A DNA stretch of 33,075 bases from Syntrophaceae bacterium (GTDB taxonomy: Bacteria > Desulfobacterota > SM23-61), in NCBI GenBank assembly GCA_013388675.1, contig JACAEW010000117.1, forward strand, positions 1 to 33,075. Direction: 5' to 3'. Below, in pieces: positions 1-7,733 of the stretch; the first letter of the stretch is position 1; the number at the start of each line of letters is the position of its first letter. The notes under the pieces are model-generated. The model saw nothing but the letters and a program-made list of their open reading frames with translations. It searched no databases and had not been told where the DNA came from. A program made the translations under genes and the position numbers.

Positions 1-318
1 CAGCTGGCGGCCACCCTGAGCGGGGGAGAGCAACAGATGCTGGCGTTAGGCCGGGCCCTGATGTCGAGGCCCAAGCTCATCATGTTCGACGAGCCTTCCC
101 TCGGCCTTTCCCCCAAGGTCAGCCAGGAGATCTTCCGAGCCGTCGGGAAGTTGAATGAAGAGGGACTTACGGTCCTCCTGATTTCCCAGGACGTTCTTCA
201 AAGCCTTAGCCTGGCGCAGAGGGCCTATGTCCTGGAGAACAGCCGGATCGTCATGGAGGGCAAAGCCGCCCAGCTGTTGCAGGACCCGAAGGTGAAGGAA
301 GCCTACTTGGGAATCTGA
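1..318 (+). CDS. livF: Branched-chain amino-acid ABC transporter ATPase (LivF-like), 3' part
   Basis: The reading frame is open from the first base, so the gene is cut by the window edge and only about 105 C-terminal residues are present. They start just before the ABC signature LSGGEQQ, continue through Walker B (LIMFDEPSLGLSP) and end with a typical LivF tail (AYVLE, then EAYLGI at the C-terminus). LivF is one of two cytoplasmic ATPases that power uptake of leucine, isoleucine, valine or other small organic ligands with LivG, LivH, LivM and a periplasmic binding protein. Those partners would lie upstream, outside the window. The position after Walker B reads LLISQD, where LivF proteins usually have LLVEQN, so the H-loop region is somewhat divergent. 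The substrate cannot be told from the ATPase alone. Confidence 0.88.
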   Translation, partial: QLAATLSGGEQQMLALGRALMSRPKLIMFDEPSLGLSPKVSQEIFRAVGKLNEEGLTVLLISQDVLQSLSLAQRAYVLENSRIVMEGKAAQLLQDPKVKEAYLGI

Positions 319-319
319 C

Positions 320-350
320 GAATGCGGAATTCGGATTTGGGAATGCGGAA
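320..350. repeat. Dispersed GAATGCGGAATTCGGATT-type repeat, copy 1
   Basis: Between two convergent genes lie two tandem degenerate copies of the word GAATGCGGAAT/TCGGATTTGG. Related words recur at about 2943-2975, 12139-12183, 16952-17040, 20653-20688, 21485-21516 and 28611-28642, so this is a dispersed intergenic family. No terminator hairpin is evident in the 110-bp gap. Confidence 0.7.
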
Positions 351-428
351 CCCCCTGCGCAGAATGGGAAATCCTCCTTGGGTAGGGAAAAACACCCCCG
401 CATTCCCGACTGAATTCAGACCTTCCCC

Positions 429-1136
429 TTATTTGGTGTAACTGTACTCCTGCCCCGGATTCATAACCACAACCTCGACCCCGGGGGCTTCCTTTTTCGC
501 CAGGGTGACAAAATCCTTCGGGTCCTGGACCAGGATGGGGAAGGTCTTGTAGTGCATGGGGATGACCTTCTTGGGGGAGATCATCTTCGCCGCCCGCGCC
601 GCCTGGAACGGGTCCATGGTGAAGACGCTGCCCACGGGGAGCATGGCGACGTCGATCGAGTAAAGCTCGCCGAAAGTTTTCATGGAATCGAAGATTCCCG
701 TATCTCCTGCATGGTAGAGGGTGGTCCCGTCCTCCAGTTTGATGATGTAACCGCAGGGGGCCCCGGTGGCCGTGGAATGGAAAGCCTGGGTCATGGTCAC
801 GGAAATCCCCTCGTAAACCAGGTTCCCCCCGATGTTCATGCCGTATCCGAAGTAGCAAACCTTATCCGTCGGGACCTTCCCTTCATTCTGGAGACGCCGG
901 GCGGTTTCCACGTTGGCAACCAGAAGCCCGCCCGTCTGGCCGACGATTTCCGCTGCCTGCCCCATGTGGTCGAAATGGTCGTGGGTGACTAAAACCAGGG
1001 CGGCCTGTTTCACTTCTTCGAGCTTCATGGCCGCCAGGGGATTATCGAACCAGGGATCGATATAAATCACCTTCCCGGTGGTTGAGGTAATTTGAAAGCC
1101 AGCGTGGGAAATCCATTTAATTGTCGTCTTGTCCAT
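429..1136 (-). CDS. Metallo-beta-lactamase-fold metal-dependent hydrolase (UlaG/UPF0173-like)
   Basis: The 235-residue protein has the zinc-binding HxHxDH motif as THDHFDHMG (about H52, H54, D56, H57). A later HAGDTG motif supplies further metal ligands, and MHYKTFP near the C-terminus fits the last histidine. This is the pattern of the UPF0173/UlaG branch of the metallo-beta-lactamase superfamily. Those proteins are cytosolic hydrolases, and for most of them the substrate is unknown. No signal peptide is seen. The ATG start is fixed by a near-perfect Shine-Dalgarno sequence (AAGGAGGT) six to seven bases upstream. The gene stands alone, convergent with the livF fragment, and has its own promoter and an operator-like palindrome upstream. 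The family call is firm; the substrate is unknown. Confidence 0.88.
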   Translation of the reverse strand: MDKTTIKWISHAGFQITSTTGKVIYIDPWFDNPLAAMKLEEVKQAALVLVTHDHFDHMGQAAEIVGQTGGLLVANVETARRLQNEGKVPTDKVCYFGYGMNIGGNLVYEGISVTMTQAFHSTATGAPCGYIIKLEDGTTLYHAGDTGIFDSMKTFGELYSIDVAMLPVGSVFTMDPFQAARAAKMISPKKVIPMHYKTFPILVQDPKDFVTLAKKEAPGVEVVVMNPGQEYSYTK

Positions 1137-1184
1137 AGAGACCTCCTTTGTGTTGGATAATCGGTTTTAGGGTATGGGTCACAG

Positions 1185-1214
1185 GTCTTGGGAATTATAA
1201 ACGCTACCCAAGAC
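1185..1214. promoter_or_regulatory. Perfect 8-bp inverted repeat surrounding the -10 box (candidate operator)
   Basis: GTCTTGGG at 1185-1192 is the exact reverse complement of CCCAAGAC at 1207-1214, with 14 bases between. The predicted -10 box of the hydrolase gene sits inside the spacer. A bound dimeric regulator would therefore block or modulate the promoter. A transcript hairpin is less likely because the predicted start site falls within the left arm. Confidence 0.55.
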
Positions 1215-1222
1215 GGAAACAA
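1194..1222 (-). promoter_or_regulatory. Predicted sigma70 promoter of the metallo-hydrolase gene
   Basis: On the minus strand TTGTTT (1217-1222) and a consensus TATAAT (1194-1199) are separated by exactly 17 bases. The likely transcription start is about 50 bases before the ATG at 1136. Confidence 0.6.
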
Positions 1223-1311
1223 GGAAAAAGCGAGAAATTTTCATGTTTTGAAGAGAAGGGGTCTTCTCGATTGCCTGGCTTAGACAATTCGCCCTAAGAT
1301 CAAATCCCGAT

Positions 1312-2808
1312 TCAGGAGCCTACCGGGAGCGTTTCGAAGAATTCCCGAAGTTTTTCCCTCTGCGGCTCGGGGACAAATTCGATATTCATCCGTCGTTCAC
1401 TGACCTCCCAGTATTTCTGGCTGGTGACCTGGAGCAGTTCTTTTTTTAGGCGGCCGATGAATTCCGGGGCCAGTCCCTGAAAACTCTGGCGAATGAGTTC
1501 CGCGGGCTCTCTTTGCCCGGAGAGGAGAAAGTAACTGGCCAACAGGGCATGCGCTTTCTTCACCCCCGCAAGCGGGGTCTTGGCCTGGTGGTCATACTGG
1601 AGGAATCGGTCGAGGAGTCCCTCGCGGATGGAAGACTCGATCTGCCAGGCCTTCTTCACCATAGCGCCCAAATCGTGGGCCACCGTCTCCACCACGAAAG
1701 TCAACCCCTGCTCCCGAGCTGCCATTCCGTAATAATCGAAGTAATACGCCACCTCCAGGACCTGCTCGGGAAACTTTCCTTCCATGGCTTCCGCCAGGGT
1801 TCGGTACTGGTCAAAGATGATGAAGACGGAGCGCACGTCCCGGCGGTTGATCGTGAGGCGAAGAAAGGTATTAAAATAATCGATGACCAGCTCCCGCAAT
1901 GCGGGGTTTTCCAGGGAAGCCGGTTCCAGGCCGAGTTTTCTTAAACTCTTGGCGATGGTGCTGGTCAGCTCCGGCATGCGCGGGCAGGCGGCCCGCAGGG
2001 CCTCGAAGAACTGGTAATAGAGCTTCATTTCCAGCCAGGTACGGGCGGCGTTCAGCTGCTCCACCGCCTGGGAGGAAAATCCCAGGAATAGATTCGAATC
2101 GGCTTCGAACCAGGAGGGATGCAGTTTATCCTTGACCGTCCAGTAATGGCGGGCCAGCCTCTCCAGGCTCAAAACGGAATCGATCGCCGTGTTGCGGTCG
2201 GACCGGTCCACAGAACGGACAGCGATGTTGGCGATATGTTCCAGGGTTTCGGCGACGCGCTCTCGATTCTGCGCAGCCCTCCCGGTGCTTCGGGCCCCCT
2301 TGAAACAGGTTTTCACCTCCCCCTCCAGCAGGTCCAGGAGGGTTTTGGGGTGGAGAAAGCGAAATACGTATATCAAATAGGGGAAAATCAAGAGAAGGGA
2401 AGCAATGGTCAAGACTACCATCAGCCCCAGTTGAAAAGCGGGCACGGCCGCCCCGCCGAGAGAATAATTCGCCCACAAACCGCTGAGATTGACGAAGATG
2501 ACAAACAGCAGAGCGCTGATGATTACCGGATTCCGGACGAAAAGCTCCAAAAACTTCAGAGAATACAGATTGGCCGTCAGGGGAACCGCCATTCCCGTGA
2601 CGATAAACAAGACTCCCATCGCCTGGTTGAGTTTCCCATTCAATAGATTCAGCAGGCTCCCGGCCTCGGCGGGGGTTAAGGAATCGAGACGGTGGAGGGG
2701 GGTACCGCTGAAAAGGGTTTCCAGGGCGGACTGGACGAATAGAATCCCCAACGCGCCGGCGACGATGAAAAGAAGAGTCTTCAGGAAACGAAGCGTGTGA
2801 TCTTTCAT
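1312..2808 (-). CDS. Four-helix membrane protein with large soluble C-terminal domain, unknown function
   Basis: I do not recognise this protein of about 498 residues. The N-terminal 170 residues contain four hydrophobic segments: TLLFIVAGALGILFV, a second around GVLFIVTGMAVPL, a third around ALLFVIFVNLSG, and a fourth around LMVVLTIASLLLIFPYLIYV. About 320 mostly helical, polar residues follow and are probably cytoplasmic. The overall layout loosely recalls DUF2254-type membrane proteins, but I see no diagnostic motif. An earlier in-frame start at 3099 would translate the dispersed GCGGAATTCGG repeat. I therefore chose the ATG at 2808, which is preceded by AAGGGG at suitable spacing. The gene is divergent from hisF. 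It could be a sensor or scaffold; nothing in the sequence decides. Confidence 0.65.
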   Translation of the reverse strand: MKDHTLRFLKTLLFIVAGALGILFVQSALETLFSGTPLHRLDSLTPAEAGSLLNLLNGKLNQAMGVLFIVTGMAVPLTANLYSLKFLELFVRNPVIISALLFVIFVNLSGLWANYSLGGAAVPAFQLGLMVVLTIASLLLIFPYLIYVFRFLHPKTLLDLLEGEVKTCFKGARSTGRAAQNRERVAETLEHIANIAVRSVDRSDRNTAIDSVLSLERLARHYWTVKDKLHPSWFEADSNLFLGFSSQAVEQLNAARTWLEMKLYYQFFEALRAACPRMPELTSTIAKSLRKLGLEPASLENPALRELVIDYFNTFLRLTINRRDVRSVFIIFDQYRTLAEAMEGKFPEQVLEVAYYFDYYGMAAREQGLTFVVETVAHDLGAMVKKAWQIESSIREGLLDRFLQYDHQAKTPLAGVKKAHALLASYFLLSGQREPAELIRQSFQGLAPEFIGRLKKELLQVTSQKYWEVSERRMNIEFVPEPQREKLREFFETLPVGS

Positions 2809-2942
2809 GGCACCCCTTGCTCTTTTGATTGGAAAGCAGACTACCATATTTCCCCGGGCGCCGCAACCTGAAGGAGGCGGGGTTGGGAGTGCCGAATATT
2901 GCTCCTTCATGACATCCCCTAAGCCTATTTGCCCCTTTTCCC

Positions 2943-2975
2943 TTCCGCATTCCGCACTCCGAATTCCGCATTTCG
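2943..2975. repeat. Dispersed CCGCATTCCGCACTCCGAATTC repeat, copy 2 (inverted)
   Basis: This is the inverted form of the GAATGCGGAAT family, in the divergent region between the membrane-protein gene and hisF. It lies just upstream of the predicted hisF promoter. Confidence 0.7.
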
Positions 2976-2989
2976 AGTAGATCCTCCCC

Positions 2990-3018
2990 TTGACATTTTC
3001 CTTTTCTTGACGGATATT
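2990..3018 (+). promoter_or_regulatory. Predicted sigma70 promoter of hisF
   Basis: A consensus TTGACA (2990-2995) is followed after 17 bases by GATATT (3013-3018), which matches the -10 consensus at four of six positions. It lies about 50 bases before the hisF start. Confidence 0.5.
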
Positions 3019-3064
3019 CATACCACCATCATTTTTTCCACCCCGTTCATGGAAAGGACTCATC

Positions 3065-3829
3065 ATGGAACCCATTCGAATCATGCCCTGCTTGGACATG
3101 AAAGAGGGGCGGGTGGTTAAAGGCGTCCATTTTGTAAACTTAAGAGACGCGGGGGACCCGGTGAAGAACGCCGAATTCTACCAGAACGAGGGGGCGGATG
3201 AGCTGGCCATGCTGGACATTGCCGCTACGCTGGAAAACCGCAAGACCCGGCTCGAATGGGTGAAACAAGTTTCCTCGGTGATCGACATTCCCTTGACCGT
3301 CGGCGGGGGGATCAACAGCCTGGAAGATATCGAACTGGTCCTGAATGCGGGGGCCGACAAAGTATCCATGAACAGCGCCATCGTAAAAGATCCTGAACTC
3401 CTGAGAGAAGCCGCGATAAAATTCGGGCCGGAAAAAATCACCGCCGCCATCGACGCCCGCAGGAACCCACAGATGCCCTCCGGGTTTGAGCTGGTGGTTT
3501 CCGGGGGAACCAAACCCGTGGGAAAAGACGCCGTCGTCTGGGCGAAGAAGTGCCAGGAATTGGGAGCCGGAATCATTCTCCCCACCAGCATGGATGGGGA
3601 TGGTTCTCTGGCCGGTTATGACCTGCCGTTCACGAAAGCCATCTCGGACGCGGTTAGCGTTCCCGTCGTGGCTTCAGGAGGGGCGGGAAAACTGGATCAC
3701 TTTTACGAAGGGGTCGTCAAGGGAGGAGCCCAGATTCTGCTGGCCGCTTCGGTGTTTCATTTCCGAACCTTTCGGATCCGGGAGGTGAAAGAATACCTGA
3801 AAATAAAGGGGCTGAAAATAATTGCCTAA
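3065..3829 (+). CDS. hisF: Imidazole glycerol phosphate synthase cyclase subunit HisF
   Basis: HisF is the (beta/alpha)8 cyclase that joins ammonia with PRFAR to give imidazole glycerol phosphate and AICAR in histidine synthesis, working with the glutaminase HisH. The 254-residue length is normal. Both catalytic aspartates are visible: D11 in MPCLDM and D130 in AAIDARR. The phosphate-binding motifs LTVGGGI and VASGGAG and the C-terminal LAASVFHF are also present. One loop reads LPTSMDGDGS where most HisF have LLTSMDRDGT, a small divergence. The start is supported by GGAAAGGA just upstream. No other his gene is adjacent, so HisH and HisA must be elsewhere. Alternatively this copy serves another pathway, as HisF paralogues do in some sugar-amination loci. 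Confidence 0.87.
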   Translation: MEPIRIMPCLDMKEGRVVKGVHFVNLRDAGDPVKNAEFYQNEGADELAMLDIAATLENRKTRLEWVKQVSSVIDIPLTVGGGINSLEDIELVLNAGADKVSMNSAIVKDPELLREAAIKFGPEKITAAIDARRNPQMPSGFELVVSGGTKPVGKDAVVWAKKCQELGAGIILPTSMDGDGSLAGYDLPFTKAISDAVSVPVVASGGAGKLDHFYEGVVKGGAQILLAASVFHFRTFRIREVKEYLKIKGLKIIA

Positions 3830-4053
3830 AAGAAACCCGATAACCTAAAGGATGCGGACCTCCTCCTTCCCTATGCCTTTTCCGGCTCGATCCCGGTTTA
3901 CACCCTGATATTGCTGATACCGATTCAGAAAGGGAGGGGGGAAATTCTCCCTTTTGCGGCTCACCCGAAATCGAAGAGGAATTCATTCCTCCAGTAAGGG
4001 TGGATGCCCGAGGGACGAACGATTTTTTCCCATCGTCGGGAGGAGCTTGGCCC

Positions 4054-5091
4054 ATGAACTCTATGAAAGCGCTGGTCAAAGCCAAACCCCAGAAGGGGCT
4101 CTGGCTGGAGGAAGTGCCCGTGCCCGAGGTGGGCATCAATGATGTGCTCATCAAGGTCCAAAAGGCATCCATCTGCGGAACCGACGTGCACATCTACAAC
4201 TGGGACGAGTGGGCACGAAGGACCATTCCCGTGCCCATGCCCATCGGCCATGAGTTCGTGGGAAGGGTGGCCGCCGTGGGGAGCAACGTCCACGGTTTCA
4301 AGGTGGGAGACCTGGTCTCCGGCGAAGGGCACCTGGTTTGCGGCCGCTGCCGCAACTGCCTAGCCGGGCGGAGGCACCTATGCCCCAACACCAGCAGCGT
4401 GGGGGTCAACCGGCCCGGCGCCTTCGCGGAATACCTTTCCATCCCGGTCACCAACGTCTGGTACTGCGACCCGGCTATCCCCATGGACGTGCTTTCCTGC
4501 TTCGATCCCCTGGGAAACGCCACCCACACGGCCCTCTCCTTCGACGTCCTGGGGGAAGATGTGCTCATCACCGGCGCAGGCCCGATCGGATGCATGGCCG
4601 CGGCCATCGTGCGGCACGCGGGCGCGCGCCACGTGGTGGTGACCGACGTGAATCCCTACCGGCTGGAGATCGCCGGGAAAATGGGAGCGACGACCGTCCT
4701 GGACGTTCGCCGGGAATCCATCGCCCAGACCCAGAAAAAACTGGGGATGAAGGAGGGCTTCGATGTGGGCCTGGAGATGTCCGGCAGCGGCGACGCCTTC
4801 CGCGACATGCTCGCCAACATGTGCCACGGCGGCAAGATCGCCCTCCTCGGCCTATTGCCGGCGGACACGGGCATCGACTGGGACAATGTGATTTTCAACA
4901 GCCTCACACTGAAGGGGATTTATGGGCGGGAGATGTACGAAACCTGGTACAAGATGACCGTCATGATTCAGGGAGGCCTGGACATTACCCCGGTGATCAC
5001 CCATCACTTTCACTATACGGATTTCGAGAAGGGGTTCGAAGTGATGCGGTCGGGACAGTCCGGAAAAGTTATCCTAAACTGGGAGGGATAA
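4054..5091 (+). CDS. tdh: L-threonine 3-dehydrogenase
   Basis: The 345-residue zinc-dependent medium-chain dehydrogenase oxidises L-threonine with NAD+ to 2-amino-3-ketobutyrate. Visible hallmarks are the catalytic-zinc site in [14 protein letters not shown] (C41) and GHE (H66, E67), and the structural-zinc cysteines C96, C99, C102 and C110 in [16 protein letters not shown]. The Rossmann motif is [10 protein letters not shown]. Family-specific stretches are [36 protein letters not shown] and [11 protein letters not shown] at the C-terminus. The chosen ATG has GGGAGGAG eight bases upstream. A second ATG three codons on matches the usual MKAL start but is too far from that ribosome site. The kbl-like gene follows after 104 bp, the classical tdh-kbl pairing. 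Confidence 0.93.
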   Translation: MNSMKALVKAKPQKGLWLEEVPVPEVGINDVLIKVQKASICGTDVHIYNWDEWARRTIPVPMPIGHEFVGRVAAVGSNVHGFKVGDLVSGEGHLVCGRCRNCLAGRRHLCPNTSSVGVNRPGAFAEYLSIPVTNVWYCDPAIPMDVLSCFDPLGNATHTALSFDVLGEDVLITGAGPIGCMAAAIVRHAGARHVVVTDVNPYRLEIAGKMGATTVLDVRRESIAQTQKKLGMKEGFDVGLEMSGSGDAFRDMLANMCHGGKIALLGLLPADTGIDWDNVIFNSLTLKGIYGREMYETWYKMTVMIQGGLDITPVITHHFHYTDFEKGFEVMRSGQSGKVILNWEG

Positions 5092-5195
5092 AAATCTGCT
5101 GACCGGGGGGCGAGGGGAGTTCCCGGCGGACCTCTTTTTCCAACCGCATGTTCCTCCCCCTCTTGGGTCTAGTCTTTTTAGCCAGGAGTAGAGCC

Positions 5196-6443
5196 ATGAC
5201 CTTAGACGCTTTGGATCGAGCGCTGGAAACGGAATTGGAAGCCCTGAAGGCCGAAGGGCGGGCCAAGCCGCCGGAGCGGGTGATCACCGATTACATTCCT
5301 CCGCAGGGGGAAAAGGGGCCGCGGTACAGACTGCTGGGTTCCGAGCGGGAGTTCATCCGCATGAACTCCAACAGCTACCTCTCCCTTTCCCACCACCCGG
5401 AGCTGATTCGGGCCGCTGACGAGGCGACCCACCGGTTTGGGGTCGGTCCCGGCGCCGTGCGTTTCATCGACGGGACCTTTTCCTACCACGTGGCCCTGGA
5501 GGGGGCGATCGCTTCCTTCGTGGGCAAACCCGCCGCCAAAATTTTTAACTCCGCCTACACGGCCAACTGCGGCCTGGCCCTGGCCATCTCCAACCCCCGC
5601 ACCTACTGGGTCGGGGACCAGCTCAACCATAACAGCATCATCCGTGCCATGCGTATCGCCAACGTACCTTCCGAAAACAAGGCCATCTACAACCACAACG
5701 ACATGGACCACCTGAAGAACTGCCTGGAAACCGCGCCGGAGGGTATGGAACGGGTGGTGGTGATCTTCGACGGGATCTTCAGCATGCGGGGGGATTTTGC
5801 GCCCATCGACCGGATCGAGGGTATCGTGGCCGGGTTCCGGAGGAAATTTAGGGAGGGAGTCGTCACGGTGGTGGATGACTCCCACGGGATCGGGGCCTTC
5901 GGACCGACCGGCCGCGGGACCGCGGACCACACCGGCGTCCTGCCGGACGTCATCATCGGCACCTTCGGCAAAGCCTTCGGCGTCAACGGGGGCTTCATCG
6001 CCGCAAGTCCGACCCTGATCGAAGCCGTTCGCCAGAAGGCCGACACTTATATCTACACGAATCCCCTCAGCGTGGCCGATTGCGCGGCGGCGGCCAAGGC
6101 CCTCGATATCTGCGATTCCCCCGAAGGTCGCGAGCGCCTGGAACACCTGAAGAAAATGACCGTTCTCTTCCGCCGGGGGATCGAGGACCTGGGGTGGCAA
6201 TCCATCCCCGGGCCGCACCCCATCGTGCCCCTCCTCGTGCGGGACACTCCCCGCACCCATCAACTGGTCCAGCACCTCTACGACCGGGGCATCCTTGCGG
6301 TCGGCCTGACCTTCCCGGTGGTGCCCCGGGGGGAGGAAACCATCCGGTTCCAGGTCAATGCCGCCCACACCGCGGCGGACATCCGATCCGTCGTGAAGGC
6401 CTTGGCGGATTTCCGCGAATCGATGAGAAAGGAGAACCAATAA
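5196..6443 (+). CDS. kbl: Glycine C-acetyltransferase-like PLP enzyme (2-amino-3-ketobutyrate CoA ligase)
   Basis: The 415-residue alpha-oxoamine synthase would cleave 2-amino-3-ketobutyrate with CoA to glycine and acetyl-CoA, completing threonine breakdown begun by Tdh. Visible features are the PLP-binding aspartate/histidine region VVDDSHGIGAFGPTGRGT (about residue 230) and the Schiff-base lysine in GTFGKAFGVNGG (about K259). The N-terminal motif MNSNSYLSLSHHPE and FNSAYTANCG are also typical of the fold. The ATG at 5196 follows CAGGAG; an earlier start at 5148 adds a short hydrophobic stretch without support. It is slightly longer than typical Kbl and its active-site stretch differs a little, so a related serine palmitoyltransferase or BioF-like activity cannot be excluded. 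The tdh neighbour makes Kbl the best reading. Confidence 0.78.
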   Translation: MTLDALDRALETELEALKAEGRAKPPERVITDYIPPQGEKGPRYRLLGSEREFIRMNSNSYLSLSHHPELIRAADEATHRFGVGPGAVRFIDGTFSYHVALEGAIASFVGKPAAKIFNSAYTANCGLALAISNPRTYWVGDQLNHNSIIRAMRIANVPSENKAIYNHNDMDHLKNCLETAPEGMERVVVIFDGIFSMRGDFAPIDRIEGIVAGFRRKFREGVVTVVDDSHGIGAFGPTGRGTADHTGVLPDVIIGTFGKAFGVNGGFIAASPTLIEAVRQKADTYIYTNPLSVADCAAAAKALDICDSPEGRERLEHLKKMTVLFRRGIEDLGWQSIPGPHPIVPLLVRDTPRTHQLVQHLYDRGILAVGLTFPVVPRGEETIRFQVNAAHTAADIRSVVKALADFRESMRKENQ

Positions 6444-6714
6444 AAAATGCCTAAAGGCACGAACGCCTAAAGTTGAAACCGGGAGTTTATCGCCTGTGAC
6501 TCCGAACTTTAAAACCTAAACTTGTTTGGACGCGGATGAACGCGGGGAAAGGCGAATGCAGGGCTAACCAAAAATATTTGAAATTCCCCCTCCCCTTCTG
6601 ATGGGAGAGGGTAAGGGAGGGGGTGAATCGGATCTCCCTCTCCTTAATCTCCTCACCCAATGGTAGGGAAGATTCCATGATCTTCTTCAAAAGGGCAGAG
6701 ATAAATTCTCAGAT
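6444..6714. other. Gene-free region with dispersed repeats
   Basis: This stretch between the kbl-like gene and the pseudogene remnant has no convincing gene. It holds a GGACGCGGATGAACGCGG word near 6528 and GA/CT-rich inverted repeats after 6586. Short open frames on both strands translate these repeats. Confidence 0.6.
6586..6623. repeat. GA/CT-rich inverted repeat (CCCCTCCCCTT ... AAGGGAGGGG)
   Basis: The arm CCCCCTCCCCTT (6586-6597) is nearly complementary to AAGGGAGGGGG (6613-6623). A looser second CT-rich copy follows at about 6633-6660. It resembles dispersed intergenic elements common in proteobacterial genomes. It lacks a T-tract in a useful position for a terminator. Confidence 0.5.
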
Positions 6715-6956
6715 TCAAATGGTTAAGAATCTGCGCTGTTTCCGCGACGAAGCGGGGAAAAAGTGGTGCCATAAACAACGAATCCTGCGGGTCTCGATGT
6801 GACGGGTGACCAGGGGGGTCTTCCCTCCGCCCGGGAAGCCTGAAATCCAGATAACGGGCCCCTTCCTTTTGCCGTCCAACAGGGGATATAACCGCTTCCG
6901 GGAAAATACCCTTGGGATTGCCGGGGGGTCAACGCGGCAATCGGGGAAACCTTCAT
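6715..6956 (-). pseudogene. Frameshifted N-terminal remnant of a P-loop ATPase regulator (LuxR/MalT or BTAD type)
   Basis: From the ATG at 6956 the frame reads MKVSPIAALTPRQSQG and then loses sense. Shifting by one base inside a C run near 6900 gives RKRLYPLLDGKRKGPVIWIS and GFPGGGKTPLVTRHIE, followed by TRRIRCLWHH. This matches the opening of large STAND-type transcriptional regulators. In those, a short N-terminus with a PR-x-x-x-x-x-FPR-x-RL motif precedes VIWISGPPGSGKTTL (Walker A) and CLWYQVDEGD. After CLWHH the similarity stops, and a TGA closes the frame at 6715. The expected VDEGD and all of the remaining several hundred residues are missing. One lost base plus a truncation make this a decayed gene fragment. 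Confidence 0.72.
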
Positions 6957-7020
6957 AACCTCACCGTCTGAGGTTTCATTCTCCTGAAGGGCTTCAGGAA
7001 AATATGAATTTGGCTTTCAA

Positions 7021-7449
7021 TCATTTAAGCATTCTTAAAAAGTCGCGAATCCCAAGAATACGGACAGTTTGGTAGGATTTCAAATCGGTCAGGTCTTTGT
7101 CCCCGCTTACGATAAAATCGGCCGATCCATCGATGGCGCAAGCAATGAATTTGTCATCCTCCGGGTCCCGGGAAATTCTCATTATTTTTTCCCCCATCTT
7201 GACGACCTCAAAATATGGCAGAATTTCATTTTCAATGATCCCTTGGATTTCCTCCGGAGAAAGGGAGAATTTTGGATAAGACAGTACGGTCTTGAATTCA
7301 TCAAATGTCTCTTTTGAAATCAGGGGGATGATCTTTCTTTTCTGCCACAATTCGGGGATCCTGGAGAGTTTCCCGGTGAATAACAAGGCAGAAACCAAGA
7401 CATTGGTATCCAGCACAACCCGTTTCACTTTCGTTTGCTTCTTGCCCAT
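7021..7449 (-). CDS. PIN-domain toxin of a toxin-antitoxin pair (COG1569-like)
   Basis: The 142-residue protein is a PIN-fold metal-dependent ribonuclease, likely to cleave RNA when freed from its antitoxin. The acidic metal ligands are visible: D14 in VVLDTNVLVSALLF, the glutamates of ETFDEF, the DPEDDKFIACA motif and the C-terminal VSGDKDL. Length and motif order match the 'putative toxin component, PIN family' group. Its ATG lies inside the end of the antitoxin gene (25-base overlap), which implies translational coupling. The target RNA is unknown. Confidence 0.87.
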   Translation of the reverse strand: MGKKQTKVKRVVLDTNVLVSALLFTGKLSRIPELWQKRKIIPLISKETFDEFKTVLSYPKFSLSPEEIQGIIENEILPYFEVVKMGEKIMRISRDPEDDKFIACAIDGSADFIVSGDKDLTDLKSYQTVRILGIRDFLRMLK

Positions 7450-7664
7450 TGAATCGCCTCAGAAACCTCCTTCTCCTTGATTCCGAGCCGCCTCATCTTT
7501 TCCCGGATGCTTACCAGCGTCGCCCCCGCCGGGCTGATTCGGACCGGCATCAGGAGGATCTTGTTATCCTCCACGCGCACGTCGAAATATTCCGCCCCGG
7601 GGAAAGCATTGGCGACATATTTGGGCAAGGTAATCTGATTCTTGGATGTCTTCTTGGCCAGCAT
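7425..7664 (-). CDS. AbrB/MazE-type antitoxin
   Basis: This 79-residue protein carries an N-terminal SpoVT-AbrB swapped-hairpin DNA-binding domain. The pattern is the family's start-with-KxSKxxQITLPK (here KKTSKNQITLPK), followed by FDVRVEDNKILLMPV. The C-terminal half is charged (KEVSEAIQWARSKRK) and probably wraps the PIN toxin. It is the first gene of the operon, with a strong AAGGAGGT ribosome site before the ATG. Palindromes overlap that site and the predicted promoter, as expected for an autoregulated toxin-antitoxin operon. Confidence 0.85.
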   Translation of the reverse strand: MLAKKTSKNQITLPKYVANAFPGAEYFDVRVEDNKILLMPVRISPAGATLVSIREKMRRLGIKEKEVSEAIQWARSKRK

Positions 7665-7675
7665 TTTTCCTTACC

Positions 7676-7690
7676 TCCTTACAGTAAGGA
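7676..7690. promoter_or_regulatory. 15-bp palindrome TCCTTACAGTAAGGA, candidate antitoxin operator
   Basis: Seven-base arms flank a single central base with no mismatch. The element overlaps the antitoxin's Shine-Dalgarno sequence on one side and the predicted -10 box on the other. Confidence 0.6.
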
Positions 7691-7715
7691 TAACTTATTT
7701 CTTGAATCCATTCAA
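7687..7715 (-). promoter_or_regulatory. Predicted promoter of the toxin-antitoxin operon
   Basis: On the minus strand TTGAAT (7710-7715) and TATCCT (7687-7692) are separated by 17 bases. Each matches the consensus at four of six positions. A second palindrome, TTGAAT-CC-ATTCAA (7702-7715), covers the -35 box, and the 15-bp palindrome covers the -10 box. Confidence 0.45.
7702..7715. promoter_or_regulatory. Second palindrome TTGAAT-N2-ATTCAA over the -35 region
   Basis: Perfect six-base arms surround a two-base centre, about 18 bp centre-to-centre between two helical turns from the 15-bp palindrome. Two sites on a promoter fit cooperative repression by an antitoxin or toxin-antitoxin complex. 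Confidence 0.45.
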
Positions 7716-7733
7716 TGGAGAAAGAGGCTCCTT

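Noticed and set aside
320-350. CRISPR-like array of the GCGGATT repeats
   Set aside because: The repeats are short, degenerate and scattered in many gaps, without regular spacers or cas genes.
46-858. Long open frame opposite livF and the hydrolase gene
   Set aside because: It crosses two real genes and the repeat between them, and its translation is rich in His, Arg, Pro and Gly without motifs: a GC-rich shadow frame.
5202-6440. 412-codon open frame opposite the kbl-like gene
   Set aside because: Its length comes from the high GC content of the real gene on the other strand; the translation shows no family motif.
6487-6690. Small minus-strand open frame
   Set aside because: It reads FTPSLTLSHQKGRGNF, a translation of the GA/CT-rich dispersed repeat, not a conserved protein.
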